64,000 bases of DNA from Streptomyces sp. WZ-12 (GCF_028898845.1 NZ_CP118574.1:1364001-1428000); one strand, 5' to 3'. Positions 1 to 9,474 are shown, counted from the stretch's first letter. A program made the numbers and translations. Notes: generated from the letters alone by a model not told the origin.

Positions 1-2410
1 CTCAGCACTGCGAAGTCTCCCGAAGACCATCGACAAGAACCATGATTCCATCGTCAACGCCATGGAAAAGCTTGGTTCCGCTGCGGGCGACGCGTTCTCG
101 GACGCGATCTCTCGCGCGATCAAGAAGGCAACCAGTGGTCTAGGAAACATCTTCGACCCGCTCCATATTGGTGGCCTCTTCGGCTCTGGCTCTTCCGGCA
201 AGAAGGCGAAGGTCAAGCACTATGCCTCTGGCGGTATCGTTCCGGGCTATTCCCCCGGCAGGGATACCGTTCCGGCTGTCTTGTCTCCTGGTGAGGCCGT
301 TCTCAGGCCGGAGGCCGTGAGGCTACTCGGTGCTGGAAACATCCTGGCTCTCAACAAGGCCGCTCAGGGCGGCAGTACTGGCGACGCCTCCAAGCAAGGC
401 ATCCCGAACACTGCCGAGTCCCTGAAGCAGGCAGCGGAGAAGTCCAACCAGGTGTGGCTTCAGCAGATGAAGCCCGTGTTCGACAAGATCGACACCTATT
501 TCACGGTGACGATGGTCGCCGCTGAGAAGGAGTACGTCACTCAGAACAAGTCGAACTGGGACCGGATCTCTCTGGATATCCAGACGTCTTGGGCAGCGAA
601 GATCAAGCCGAGCCTTCAGGCTATCGGCCGCTACCTCGCGGTGGATCTGACCAACAGTGAGAAGCGGTTCCAGGCGTCGAACACGACCGTATGGGCGGGC
701 GTCACGTCCACGGTGGCCGCCTCCTGGTCCAAGCTGAACGGCTCGTTCTCCTCGATCGAGCGTGGTGTTCGTGGGGTGCAGTCGCAGTTCCAGTCGTCGG
801 CCTCGGCCATCAAGAGCGCCTGGGGCAACGCCATGAGCTTCGTGACCAGCTCCACCAGGAGCGCGGTGAACGGCCCGTACAACGGCGGTGCTGTGGCCAT
901 GCTGGGGCAGATGGCGAAGCTCGCCGGCACCGGCAATCCCCTCAAGCCCGTGCACTTCGCTACGGGTGGCGTGGTGCCCGGTTACGCCCCTGGTGTGGAC
1001 ACGGTTCCGGCCGTGCTCAGTCCAGGGGAAGGGATCCTTCGTCCGGAGGTGGTTCGTGCCCTGGGCGCCGAGACGATCCACGCGTGGAACGCTGCCGCCA
1101 GGAGCGGGGGCAACATGTTCGCCAATGGCGGTGTCGTCGGCGAGAAGGCTCCGTTGAGCCTCACCGTGGACGGCGGTGGCTGGGTCAATCAGCACAAGAA
1201 CGACCCGTACAAGGGCTATTCGGATGCTCTGACTGCCGGCTGGAAGGCCGTGATCAATCCCGCTCTGGACAAGATCTCTGCTGCCTTCGGGACGGTGGGC
1301 CACATCCAGAAGGGCATGTTCGCCAAGACTCAGCCGATGGCGTCGAAGTGGGCCCAGTACATCGATGCCCACACGGCTCTTGCGGCTACCCAGTCCGCCA
1401 AGAACGCGATTGCTGTTGAGCGGTCGAGGTCTGAGTCTGGGTCGGCGAGTTGGTACAACCTCTGCGAGATGAATGCTGAGACGGCCTGGGGTCTCTCCGG
1501 CCTGTACCCCTCTGCGGCTGCCGCTTACCGGGCTTCCGGTGCTACCCGCGGGGACAAGAACATTCCTCCGGGTGCTGCCGTGTACTGGCCCAACATCGGT
1601 GGGGCCTTCGGGCACATCGCCCTCGCGGACACGACTCCGGGCTACGTGTGGTCGAACGATGTGCTCCGTAGGGGCTGCATTGACCGCGTGCCGATCTCCG
1701 CCATCGAACAGGGATGGGGTGCCGGCGTCGGCTACTGGGCACCGCGGATCGGCTCCCACACCATCAACGTCATGGGCGGTGGCTCCGGTGGGGGTCACTT
1801 CAACCCGTGGCCTGGCTCGCTGGTCACTCCCGACGGTGTCCTGCCGTACACGGGTGGCGGTGGCGTCCATGCGTCGCCGGCTAAGGCCAAGGGCATTGCT
1901 GTGGCCATGCTGAAGTCCCTCGGGTGGGATTCGCAGTTCTCTGCTCTTGAGCAGATGTGGACCAACGAATCCGGTTGGCGCTGGAATGCCACCAACCCCA
2001 GCTCCGGGGCCTACGGCATCCCTCAGTCGCTTCCTGGTTCAAAGATGGCTTCGGCCGGCTCCGACTGGCGTGACAACGCGGCCACTCAGATCCAGTGGGG
2101 CCTTAGCTACATCAAGGAGCGTTACGGGGATCCGGCTAAGGCTTGGCGGTTCTGGCAGGCGAACCACTGGTACGAGAAGGGCACCAAGTCCGCTCGTCCT
2201 GGTCTCGCCCTGGTGGGCGAGCGAGGCCCTGAGTTGGTGTCCTTCAAGGGCGGCGAGCGGGTCTACAACAACAGTGAGACAGAGCAGATGCTCGGTGGCC
2301 GCGGCGGCACCACCATCACGATCAATGCGGCTCCGGACGTTCCTACGGAGCAATCACTGATGAGGGCTATGGATCGTGCAGCGATGATGCACGGCATGCT
2401 CTGGGGCTAA
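1..2410 (+). CDS. Tape measure protein, C-terminal part, with lytic domains
   Basis: The frame is open from position 2, so this is the C-terminal part (about 802 codons visible) of a gene beginning left of the window. Tape measure proteins set tail length and are ejected ahead of the DNA. Two near-copies of a glycine/proline segment (HYASGGIVPGYSPG near 220, HFATGGVVPGYAPG near 952) and the C-terminal GERGPEL motif are typical of actinophage tape measures. Codons at about 1440-1760 (NIPPGAAVYWP then GHIAL) resemble a CHAP/NlpC-like domain. Codons at about 1870-2190 form a lysozyme-like transglycosylase domain with WTNESGW carrying the likely catalytic Glu. The local cell-wall activity is inferred from these domains. 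Confidence 0.93.
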   Translation, partial: SALRSLPKTIDKNHDSIVNAMEKLGSAAGDAFSDAISRAIKKATSGLGNIFDPLHIGGLFGSGSSGKKAKVKHYASGGIVPGYSPGRDTVPAVLSPGEAVLRPEAVRLLGAGNILALNKAAQGGSTGDASKQGIPNTAESLKQAAEKSNQVWLQQMKPVFDKIDTYFTVTMVAAEKEYVTQNKSNWDRISLDIQTSWAAKIKPSLQAIGRYLAVDLTNSEKRFQASNTTVWAGVTSTVAASWSKLNGSFSSIERGVRGVQSQFQSSASAIKSAWGNAMSFVTSSTRSAVNGPYNGGAVAMLGQMAKLAGTGNPLKPVHFATGGVVPGYAPGVDTVPAVLSPGEGILRPEVVRALGAETIHAWNAAARSGGNMFANGGVVGEKAPLSLTVDGGGWVNQHKNDPYKGYSDALTAGWKAVINPALDKISAAFGTVGHIQKGMFAKTQPMASKWAQYIDAHTALAATQSAKNAIAVERSRSESGSASWYNLCEMNAETAWGLSGLYPSAAAAYRASGATRGDKNIPPGAAVYWPNIGGAFGHIALADTTPGYVWSNDVLRRGCIDRVPISAIEQGWGAGVGYWAPRIGSHTINVMGGGSGGGHFNPWPGSLVTPDGVLPYTGGGGVHASPAKAKGIAVAMLKSLGWDSQFSALEQMWTNESGWRWNATNPSSGAYGIPQSLPGSKMASAGSDWRDNAATQIQWGLSYIKERYGDPAKAWRFWQANHWYEKGTKSARPGLALVGERGPELVSFKGGERVYNNSETEQMLGGRGGTTITINAAPDVPTEQSLMRAMDRAAMMHGMLWG

Positions 2411-2422
2411 GAAATCAAGGTT

Positions 2423-2452
2423 GGGGAGGCTGGTCTTCGGACTGGCCTCCCC
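2423..2452. terminator. UUCG-capped hairpin between tape measure and next tail gene
   Basis: A 13-bp stem (two wobble pairs) closed by a TTCG loop lies 12 bases after the tape measure stop and is followed by a pyrimidine-rich run, TCCTTTA. It could attenuate transcription into the tail genes or protect an mRNA end. It also argues against the upstream TTG at 2421 as start of the next gene. Confidence 0.6.
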
Positions 2453-2474
2453 TCCTTTATGGAAGGAAGTCGCC

Positions 2475-3749
2475 TTGAACGGTGAATACACAATCTATGT
2501 CCGCGACAAGGACATGAACATTGTCGGCATGGTGGATGACTACAAAGAGTTCACTGCGACTCTTCAGTTCTGCGATGTGGGTACGTGGCAACTCAAGATT
2601 TCGTGTGCATCGCAGCACGCGAAGTTGTTCCAGCCCAATACGGGCATTGTGGTGCACCGTAAGGGCGTCGATCGAGTCTTGTTTTCCGGCACTGTTACGG
2701 GCATCCAGAAGTATTGGACGGTGGATGAGGATTCCGGACCGGGTGCTCTGATCGTTACCGGCTATGACGACAACTACATAGCCAAGTACCACGTCTGTTA
2801 TCCGGATCCGTTGCAGCCTATCTCTCATCAGGACTGGGACACTGACGCCAACACCGACTTTCCCTCTTCACGTGCTCTTGAGGGTCTGATCAGCGCTAAC
2901 GCCGGCTACGACTCGAAGTCTTCCCCTTTCCGTGTTCCTGCCGGCTATGACACTCCTGGTGATGGGAGACAAGATTGGCCGTACGACACTTTCGGCGATC
3001 CAGTTCCTTACAGTGTCCGCTATGACAACCTGCTAGATGCTGTGAAGCCTATTGCCACTAAGAGTGGGATTGGTTGGCGTAACGCCTACGATCATCAGGA
3101 TCGGAAGATCAGGCTTGAATGTTGGGAGGTTAAGGACCTTTCCAAGCTGGTGAGGTTCAGCCCGGAGATCGGCAATCTTAAAGAGTTCGTGTACTCGATG
3201 AACGCCCCGAAGTGTACGAGGGCTGTCATTGGCGCCCGCGGCGAGGCGCATCTTCGCTATGTCGAGTCGTACACGAATGCGGAGGCCGAGGAGGCCGAGA
3301 AGTTTTGGGGCATTGTCGCCGAGCAGTTCTTTGACGCTACCGATGTGCCGATCATGCGGGATGCCAAGGCCCCCTGGAGCGACCCCATCATTGATCCGAA
3401 CTACACGGGTCAAGGTGACATGAATCTGGATAAGGCACTGTCCATGATTCACCAGAAGGGCGATACTCACCTGAGGGAGAACGGGCCTAGCAGCAATCTT
3501 CAGCTCTACCCGCTCGATACGCCGCAGTGCATGTTCGGTCGTGACTGGTGGATCGGCGACATCGTCTCTTGCATCATCGATGGTGACGTGCATTCCGATC
3601 CGGTCACCAAGGTGACGATCTCCGATTCCGCTAGCGGCACTTCCCTCACTGTTTCCCTTGGTGCTCAGGGTACGACCGCGTCCGCGAATGTGTACACAGA
3701 GATTCAGTCCTTGTGGAGGCAATTGAACGAACTCAAGTCGAGACGATGA
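2475..3749 (+). CDS. Gp37-like siphovirus tail protein
   Basis: 424-aa protein resembling the siphovirus ReqiPepy6 Gp37-like family of actinophage tail-tip components. The N-terminus (YTIYVRDKDMNIVGMVDDY, then FCDVGTWQLKI) is the family signature. The start chosen is TTG at 2475, because GGAAGGAAG lies 5 bases before it and the longer frame from 2421 would run through a hairpin. It directly follows the tape measure and ends 3 bases before the Dit-like gene. A role as structural hub or receptor-side tail protein is inferred from position. Confidence 0.8.
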   Translation: MNGEYTIYVRDKDMNIVGMVDDYKEFTATLQFCDVGTWQLKISCASQHAKLFQPNTGIVVHRKGVDRVLFSGTVTGIQKYWTVDEDSGPGALIVTGYDDNYIAKYHVCYPDPLQPISHQDWDTDANTDFPSSRALEGLISANAGYDSKSSPFRVPAGYDTPGDGRQDWPYDTFGDPVPYSVRYDNLLDAVKPIATKSGIGWRNAYDHQDRKIRLECWEVKDLSKLVRFSPEIGNLKEFVYSMNAPKCTRAVIGARGEAHLRYVESYTNAEAEEAEKFWGIVAEQFFDATDVPIMRDAKAPWSDPIIDPNYTGQGDMNLDKALSMIHQKGDTHLRENGPSSNLQLYPLDTPQCMFGRDWWIGDIVSCIIDGDVHSDPVTKVTISDSASGTSLTVSLGAQGTTASANVYTEIQSLWRQLNELKSRR

Positions 3750-3752
3750 CCT

Positions 3753-4760
3753 ATGCCTATTCCTGCAACATACGACTACTTCCCCGACCACGGCGGGGGC
3801 GGCGATAAGCAAAAGTACAATCCGGTTACCTGGCCGCACACGTTCGTCACGTGGTCTGGCAGTGACGGCAGGATCATCCCCCTTACTGGCGACCTTACCT
3901 GTAGGGACAATCCCGCCGGCATCGGAATCATGTGGGGCCCGCAGGCTTTCGACATGCCTTCGTATGACGTGAAGTCCGACGCCATCCCGAACATGGACGG
4001 TTCGCTCTTCAAGTCAGCACGGGCCACTAGTCGAGACATCACGATCCCGATCCGCATTCAGGCCCTGGACCGCAAGTCTCTCATTGCGTTGAAGCAGTAC
4101 CTTTTCCATTCCCTTAACCCGCTCAGAGGCCCCGGTCGGATTACCGTGACCGAGGGCGACGGCCATCCACGGCACCTTGAGTGCTATTACGTCGATGGCG
4201 CCCAGGGAAACGAGGGTCGAGACCAGGCTGGCTTCTACTGGATAACCTATGCCCTCGTCTTCCGCGCCATGGATCCCTACTGGTATGCGAACCGGCACGA
4301 TCAGGTCGAGTGGCACATCTACAAGGACGACGCTAAGCCCTTCCTCTCCGAACACTTCCTTCCGCTTCAGGTAGGCGCCACCGGATTCAAGCCCGGTGAC
4401 CCTGTGACGGTCACGAATGACTCGTCTCTCGACTGCTGGCCCGTGTGGACCGTTGAAGGCCCCATCTCATCCATGGCAGTAAAGAACCTGACCACAGGCG
4501 AGTCTTTTGACTTCCTGGACAACTTCACTATTCAGGTAGGGGAAAAAGCCACGATCGACACCACCCCTGGAGTGAAGTCAGTGATCCTCAGGGACAAGAC
4601 GGGGGAAGAGAATCTTTGGCCGCAGGTAAAGCCTGCTAGCGCTATGTGGTCCCTCATCCCCGGGGACAACCAGATAACCATTACCGGCGCCGAGCCGGGA
4701 GACGCAACGGTTGTTCGCGTCACCTATGTTCCTCGATACCTTTCTTACTCTGGAGGCTGA
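3753..4760 (+). CDS. Distal tail (Dit-like) protein
   Basis: 335-aa protein. The N-terminal half (residues about 25-190) has the layout of siphovirus distal tail / phage tail-family components: a reference-frame statement, RDITIPIRIQALDRKSL, then a region ending in FRAMDPYW, a common Dit signature. The C-terminal part (about 195-335) looks like a galectin-like beta domain (VTVTNDSSLDCWPVWTVEGP). Dit forms the ring joining tail tube to baseplate. In most siphoviruses it directly follows the tape measure; here the Gp37-like gene comes between them. Confidence 0.8.
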   Translation: MPIPATYDYFPDHGGGGDKQKYNPVTWPHTFVTWSGSDGRIIPLTGDLTCRDNPAGIGIMWGPQAFDMPSYDVKSDAIPNMDGSLFKSARATSRDITIPIRIQALDRKSLIALKQYLFHSLNPLRGPGRITVTEGDGHPRHLECYYVDGAQGNEGRDQAGFYWITYALVFRAMDPYWYANRHDQVEWHIYKDDAKPFLSEHFLPLQVGATGFKPGDPVTVTNDSSLDCWPVWTVEGPISSMAVKNLTTGESFDFLDNFTIQVGEKATIDTTPGVKSVILRDKTGEENLWPQVKPASAMWSLIPGDNQITITGAEPGDATVVRVTYVPRYLSYSGG

Positions 4761-4765
4761 CTATC

Positions 4766-5854
4766 ATGCCTAGTTTCGATGCCCCTAACGGTCAAGGATC
4801 TGAGTATTCCTGGCCTTTCAGCGACGGCAAGGGAACTGCTGTCGATCAGGCTAAGTGGCAGGACATGGCGGCACGCATGACGTACACCGCCGTCTCGGGC
4901 AAGCTTGGTGATGCTGCTCTTCAAGTTTCCATATCGAAGGCCGGCACTCCCCCGTCTGTCGATGTCGCTCCGGGTGAAGCCATGGTCCGTGGCTTCTGCT
5001 ACAAGACCGACGGTGTGACCGTGCAGCTCAAGGACAACTCGCGTACCCCGCAGCCTCGCTTGGACACGATCGTTCTTCGCCTGGACATGGCGAACAACAA
5101 CATCTCCGCAACGTCGTTGATGGGTGCTCCGGCCGAGGACCCTAAGCCTGCTGAACTCAAACGGGAACAAGGCGGCGTCTGGGACTTCCCCATTGCCTAT
5201 GTGCTGCTCAAGAAGTCGTCTAACGAGATCGCGGAGATTGCGGATCTCCGCATCTTCTCTGATGGCGGCAACCTTCCGCAGGCGTACGACCCGTCTAAGG
5301 CTGATGTGGAGCCTAACCCGGGTGATCTCCTGTTCATGCGTGAGGCGAAGAGCGGTTACGAGAGTTTCGTTTCGTACTCGAACCGCGGCGGTTGGGCCAT
5401 CAACGAAGACATCGGCAAGTACCGCACGTATAAGCCGAACCTGAACTATGCCTCGGTTGACTCTCCTAAGCCTGAGACCAAGGGGCACTGGAAGTGGATT
5501 TCACAGAACACCGTCTACTTCTGCGCGAACATCACCAACAACGACAACACGCGGAACATTGTTGCCGGCGGCCAGCAGACCTACATGAACGTGGATCTGC
5601 CCGTTAAGGCCCGCGGGGGCATGTTCCAGCTCGTGAACGCGACCCTGTTCAACAACTCCGACCGTGCCGAGAGTGAAGACAACTACTACATCGGCAACGC
5701 CTACTTGTCTGGAGGAAGCACCTGCCAGCCGGTCTTCCCGAATGTCAACAACTACAGGGCTATGGGTGACTGGCTCACCAAGATTCCGCACAACGCCGCG
5801 GTGTTCATCAGCGGCGTGTACGAGGCCGACCAGTTCCGAGAGGGGAACAGCTAA
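4766..5854 (+). CDS. Baseplate/receptor-binding-type minor tail protein
   Basis: 362-aa protein. Start ATG at 4766 follows a TGGAGG ribosome site; the frame is open further upstream but overlaps the Dit-like gene. Residues about 1-165 (VDQAKWQDMAARM, then DVAPGEAMVRGFCYKTDG, then RLDTIVLRLD) resemble the N-terminal region of actinophage baseplate or receptor-binding proteins that carry many side domains. The rest is beta-rich with no motif I recognise. The stop overlaps the next ATG (TAATG), suggesting coupled translation. Confidence 0.7.
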   Translation: MPSFDAPNGQGSEYSWPFSDGKGTAVDQAKWQDMAARMTYTAVSGKLGDAALQVSISKAGTPPSVDVAPGEAMVRGFCYKTDGVTVQLKDNSRTPQPRLDTIVLRLDMANNNISATSLMGAPAEDPKPAELKREQGGVWDFPIAYVLLKKSSNEIAEIADLRIFSDGGNLPQAYDPSKADVEPNPGDLLFMREAKSGYESFVSYSNRGGWAINEDIGKYRTYKPNLNYASVDSPKPETKGHWKWISQNTVYFCANITNNDNTRNIVAGGQQTYMNVDLPVKARGGMFQLVNATLFNNSDRAESEDNYYIGNAYLSGGSTCQPVFPNVNNYRAMGDWLTKIPHNAAVFISGVYEADQFREGNS

Positions 5855-6615
5855 TGCCTGTGCACACCTTTGGTGGCACCACCGATGCCGCTGCCGAGGA
5901 CATGGAAGGCAACCGTCTCCCGAACCATAAGGGAGACGTGTACGACGGGGCCGGCGAGGACGCCCAGAAGGTCACAGACCTACGTGACATGGACGGCCAC
6001 CACATCGAGTTCGTCACCTCGGACCAAAACGGCATGGTCCCGATGTTCCAGGGACCTGACGGCTACACGGAACTCTGGGTGGACTTCGGCCCCGGCAAGT
6101 ACGGCCTCATACCTGTAGACACCGCTGCGGGCCTTGAGGAGCACGTGACGGCCGCCGACCCGCACAAGTCGAAGCAGTACACGGACGAGCAGCTGAGGCA
6201 CTACGTCCACAACGACAGCTCCAACGTCATGGACGTGTCCGGCCTCGACGGCTGGCTGAAGCCCAAGATCAGTGGAACCTCCAGCTCGATGATCCTCGCC
6301 GCTAATGGCGACGATGACTGTTCGTGGAATGTCCGGCAGGACGGTTCCATGGAGGCCAAGGCGAAGGGCGGCGTCGATGGCATCAAGTATGTGGTTGACG
6401 CCAACAAGGCTGCCTTCGTTGCTTCTTCTCGGGAGTCCGGTAAGGCCACAGCCCAGATCAACGGTGATGGTTCGGCTTCGTTCACTGGGCCGGTGAGTGC
6501 CCCGAACATCGGCGGCGTCCGAGTCTTCTCCGGGGCGAAGGCGCCCACCAATCCTCAGATCGGTGACGTGTGGGTGCAGCTCGCTACCGATACCCCTAAG
6601 GGGAGCGATGGGTAA
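5854..6615 (+). CDS. Putative tail fibre/minor tail protein
   Basis: 253-aa protein coupled to the previous gene by TAATG. The N-terminal half is rich in charged residues (FGGTTDAAAEDMEGN, then DLRDMDGHHIEFVTSDQNGMV). The central segment, LEEHVTAADPHKSKQYTDEQ, resembles linkers in phage fibre proteins that precede trimerising beta regions. The C-terminus ends in a glycine-rich beta segment. No catalytic motif is visible. Role as part of the adsorption apparatus is inferred from its place in the tail operon. Confidence 0.6.
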   Translation: MPVHTFGGTTDAAAEDMEGNRLPNHKGDVYDGAGEDAQKVTDLRDMDGHHIEFVTSDQNGMVPMFQGPDGYTELWVDFGPGKYGLIPVDTAAGLEEHVTAADPHKSKQYTDEQLRHYVHNDSSNVMDVSGLDGWLKPKISGTSSSMILAANGDDDCSWNVRQDGSMEAKAKGGVDGIKYVVDANKAAFVASSRESGKATAQINGDGSASFTGPVSAPNIGGVRVFSGAKAPTNPQIGDVWVQLATDTPKGSDG

Positions 6616-7477
6616 CAGGCTTCTCTTCTATGACGGGGTCATCTGGAACCAGACTGAAGCTCAGGTCTATGACGATCAGAGTCAGTGGGCCGACGCCACC
6701 TCGTATGCGGTGTGGGATGGGGCGGAGTGGATGACCGCCCTGCCGGCTCCCGTCGAGTTCCCGCAGCCTTCCAAGCAGACGCATGGAAGCTTCGAGGGCG
6801 TTGATGTCGCAACACTCAGCCTCCCTGACGGCATGCGCCTCGGCGAGACCGTGGTGTCGGTGTGTGCCTCGTACGGGGACCAGGATCCGGCACCACCCGG
6901 CGGCCTGGGCCTGGTGGAGCTGCTTCCTGTCAGGGCCTCCGAGGGCGTGACGCTGGATCCGACGAAGCTCCACTTGCAGGCCAGCATGTTCATGTGGGAG
7001 CCGTCCAAGGGCAGTTCAGTGTCCTGGCGGGTGTCTGGCCAGCGGGACACGAACGCCGTCGTCATGAACCTCGTGTACCGGGACACCGACACGACGAAGA
7101 TTCCGGCGAAGCCGATCGCCCGCTATGACACGGCCGAGAAGGCCGACGAGATCGAGTTGCCGGCTTCCTCTGACTACACGTCTCTCTACGTTGCCCTGGC
7201 CCTCGCCAGTGACCTCACCAATGGCATCTGGCCTGAGGGCTTCACGTCCAAGTATGAGGAGTTTGGGACGTTCGGCGAGGACAAGGTGCACATGTTGGCG
7301 GCTCACACGGTGGGCTCTAAGGCATCCCCCGGAAAGCTCCTCCTGGATTCGACAGTGGATGAAGTCGCGGTTGCCCTGATCACTGTTCCCGGCATGGAGA
7401 ATCCGGACCATAAGGGTGTGTGGATTCTTGGTGATGGTGAGCGTTCGACGCTCGGCACTACGACGGTTCTTCAGTAG
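6608..7477 (+). CDS. Putative minor tail protein
   Basis: 289-aa protein. Start ATG at 6608 lies in GGGGAGCG context and overlaps the preceding stop by 8 bases; the longer frame from 6497 would overlap that gene heavily. The sequence is beta-rich, with a lectin-like look (VWDGAEWM near residue 40, then alternating hydrophobic strands), but I recognise no family. It sits among adsorption proteins. Confidence 0.6.
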   Translation: MGNRLLFYDGVIWNQTEAQVYDDQSQWADATSYAVWDGAEWMTALPAPVEFPQPSKQTHGSFEGVDVATLSLPDGMRLGETVVSVCASYGDQDPAPPGGLGLVELLPVRASEGVTLDPTKLHLQASMFMWEPSKGSSVSWRVSGQRDTNAVVMNLVYRDTDTTKIPAKPIARYDTAEKADEIELPASSDYTSLYVALALASDLTNGIWPEGFTSKYEEFGTFGEDKVHMLAAHTVGSKASPGKLLLDSTVDEVAVALITVPGMENPDHKGVWILGDGERSTLGTTTVLQ

Positions 7478-7486
7478 GAGGAGATA

Positions 7487-8617
7487 ATGCCTGTTCCTGA
7501 GATTCTTGATTGGGAAGAGCGCGAGATCATTGTCCCGGACAAGATGAATTCACAGATCCGGGACATGCAAGCATATTTCGGCAACCGGCCATGGTTTCAC
7601 ATCATGATGCCGGACCAGGAGGTGAAGGATTGCCAGAAGTTCCCCGCGGGCGCCGACAATCAGTTCATTAAGTGGCCTGGTCCTGGACGTGAGCATGGAG
7701 GGTGGAAGATTCGGGATGACCGTTCGGCTTTCATTGTTCCCGAGGATGGCGTCTATTTCGTTTACGCCAACGCGGGTGCGGCCCCTTTGAAGGGCCCATC
7801 CCCCACCAATATTCCGGTGATCTATCTGACCATCGTGAAGGACGGTACGGATTTCTCGTCCACTGCCGTCTCATGCCCAATGCAAAATGAAGTCACGACT
7901 ACGCACGGTGTTCTTGTGGAGTGCAAGAAGGGGACTGTGCTGCAAGCCGAGATTTTCGCAATGAAGAAAGCCGGGATTGATTTCCGCATCGAGAACCAGG
8001 GCCAGCTTTGCACCTTCGGCGCTTTCAAGGTTTCCGAAGGGGATCTCACAGGGCCTTGTGAGCCGATACCCGGATTGAAGCGTGATTGGAAGGATGGGGA
8101 GCACCTAGACACCGTTCTCTGGCAGGAGCAGACAACTGGTGTTAGTAGGTCCCTGCTGGGTATGCCTCGTTTTCAACTTCGTGGAACGAAGAATCGCAAC
8201 TATCCCCAAAATGGTTTCGAGGACATTCACTGGAGCACGGAAAATATTCGACACAGTGGGGGCTGGGAGTGGAATGAGGATGCCTCTACCATCACCGTCC
8301 CCGAGACTGGCATCTATGTTGTTTCTTCACACGCCTCGATCAATGCGCCGAATGTGGACTTGCATTGTAATTTCAACTTCTACATGAAGCTTAACGATGA
8401 CCGTGTCGCCCTGTCACAAGGGGGTGCACATCGTAAGAATTATCTGCATAGTCGCGCCATTCAGGATGTTAGGCGACTCGCGAAGGGCGACAAGATTACT
8501 TTTCAGTGGAATCTCAGCGGTGGTGACGGCGTGTGGATTTCGGGCGAGGATATCGCTATGGGTGCGGTGAATATTTTCATGATTTCCCCCGAGTCTAGTT
8601 TTGCGGACGTGACGTAA
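7487..8617 (+). CDS. Tail fibre-like protein with two C1q-like domains
   Basis: 376-aa protein with a strong AGGAGGAG ribosome site. After an N-terminal segment (residues 1-35) it holds two similar beta modules. Module one (about 40-185) carries SAFIVPEDGVYFVYANA and ends FGAFKVS. Module two (about 215-372) carries STITVPETGIYVVSSHA and ends GAVNIFM. The pattern 'x-VP-x-x-G-hydrophobic-Y-x-hydrophobic' is the classic first strand of C1q/TNF-like jelly rolls. These often trimerise and bind glycans or surface proteins. The next gene has a third copy. Confidence 0.65.
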   Translation: MPVPEILDWEEREIIVPDKMNSQIRDMQAYFGNRPWFHIMMPDQEVKDCQKFPAGADNQFIKWPGPGREHGGWKIRDDRSAFIVPEDGVYFVYANAGAAPLKGPSPTNIPVIYLTIVKDGTDFSSTAVSCPMQNEVTTTHGVLVECKKGTVLQAEIFAMKKAGIDFRIENQGQLCTFGAFKVSEGDLTGPCEPIPGLKRDWKDGEHLDTVLWQEQTTGVSRSLLGMPRFQLRGTKNRNYPQNGFEDIHWSTENIRHSGGWEWNEDASTITVPETGIYVVSSHASINAPNVDLHCNFNFYMKLNDDRVALSQGGAHRKNYLHSRAIQDVRRLAKGDKITFQWNLSGGDGVWISGEDIAMGAVNIFMISPESSFADVT

Positions 8618-9213
8618 TGGATCTTAAAACTTGGGAGTCGCGAGATGTTGTTGATGCCCAGAGCCTGAAGGAGGCCCTTACGGCACCGTATGACGCCATC
8701 CGCAACATGCCTCGATTCCATCAGACTGGCATGAATGATTTCGCCACCCTGTTTGGCCCGAAAATGGCAGTGGTGGATTTCAAGGAATCAGGCTTTGTTC
8801 AGCATGATGGCTGGACTCGACACAAGGTCGAAACAGGGGATAATCCGAATGGTACCGCTTTCCGCGTGCCCATGACTGGCATGTATTACATATTCTCTGA
8901 GATTTTCCTGCGCGCCGATAGCGATAGTGACGCTGGGCGCCATTGGTGGATGTATATCGAGAAGCGCACTAGCCCCGGCGATGAAGATTCCTCCATTCAC
9001 CTGGCATCGGGAATTGTCCAGAGCGAGGTCAAGAAATACCACATGTCGAATTCCGCAAACTGCATAGCCTTCCTTGAGGAGGGTGACTACATTTGCGCCG
9101 CCATCTATTCTGGCTACGTTTGGCAGAATCCTATCCAGGATCGGGACATTGCTAGCCGGATGGGCGCCTACTTGATTGCCCCAGGCGAGGCTAGCGATGG
9201 GAATGAGCTTTAG
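8617..9213 (+). CDS. Tail protein with a single C1q-like domain
   Basis: 198-aa protein starting within the preceding stop (TAATG). Its N-terminus (DLKTWESRDVVDAQSLKEALTAPYDAIRNMPRFH) matches the layout of the preceding protein's N-terminus. It then has one jelly-roll module (about 65-190) with TAFRVPMTGMYYIFSEI. It appears to be a shorter paralogue of the gene before it, probably from duplication of a receptor-binding module. Confidence 0.65.
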   Translation: MDLKTWESRDVVDAQSLKEALTAPYDAIRNMPRFHQTGMNDFATLFGPKMAVVDFKESGFVQHDGWTRHKVETGDNPNGTAFRVPMTGMYYIFSEIFLRADSDSDAGRHWWMYIEKRTSPGDEDSSIHLASGIVQSEVKKYHMSNSANCIAFLEEGDYICAAIYSGYVWQNPIQDRDIASRMGAYLIAPGEASDGNEL

Positions 9214-9215
9214 CT

Positions 9216-9470
9216 ATGGATCATCTTGTTTCATCTATTGAGGTACTAGTACCGGTGCTTTCGGCCCTGGTGCTGGGTCTGCGGAAGTACAGGAGCGATG
9301 TGGTGAACACGCTTCGCCAGGAATGCCAAGAATGGCAGGACCGATCTACCGCGCTCAGCGAGGAACTGAAGGAACTACGCGATGAGGTGATTGAACTCCG
9401 CAAGGAGAACTATTCACTTCGCGCCTACCTCGCTTCGCGGCTCGGTGAGGAGGTTGGGAAGGTTGATTAG
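9216..9470 (+). CDS. Small protein with N-terminal hydrophobic segment and coiled coil
   Basis: 84-aa protein. Residues 5-22 are hydrophobic (SIEVLVPVLSALVLGL). Residues about 28-75 form a strong heptad-like coiled coil (ELKELRDEVIELRKENYSL). It starts two bases after the previous stop. The layout suits a membrane-tethered lysis accessory or spanin-like protein. Function is unassigned. Confidence 0.55.
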   Translation: MDHLVSSIEVLVPVLSALVLGLRKYRSDVVNTLRQECQEWQDRSTALSEELKELRDEVIELRKENYSLRAYLASRLGEEVGKVD

Positions 9471-9474
9471 CACT

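Noticed and set aside
323..1870. Long minus-strand frame inside the tape measure gene
   Set aside because: It mirrors the real gene, has Arg/Pro-rich composition and no ribosome site; it arises from GC-biased codons.
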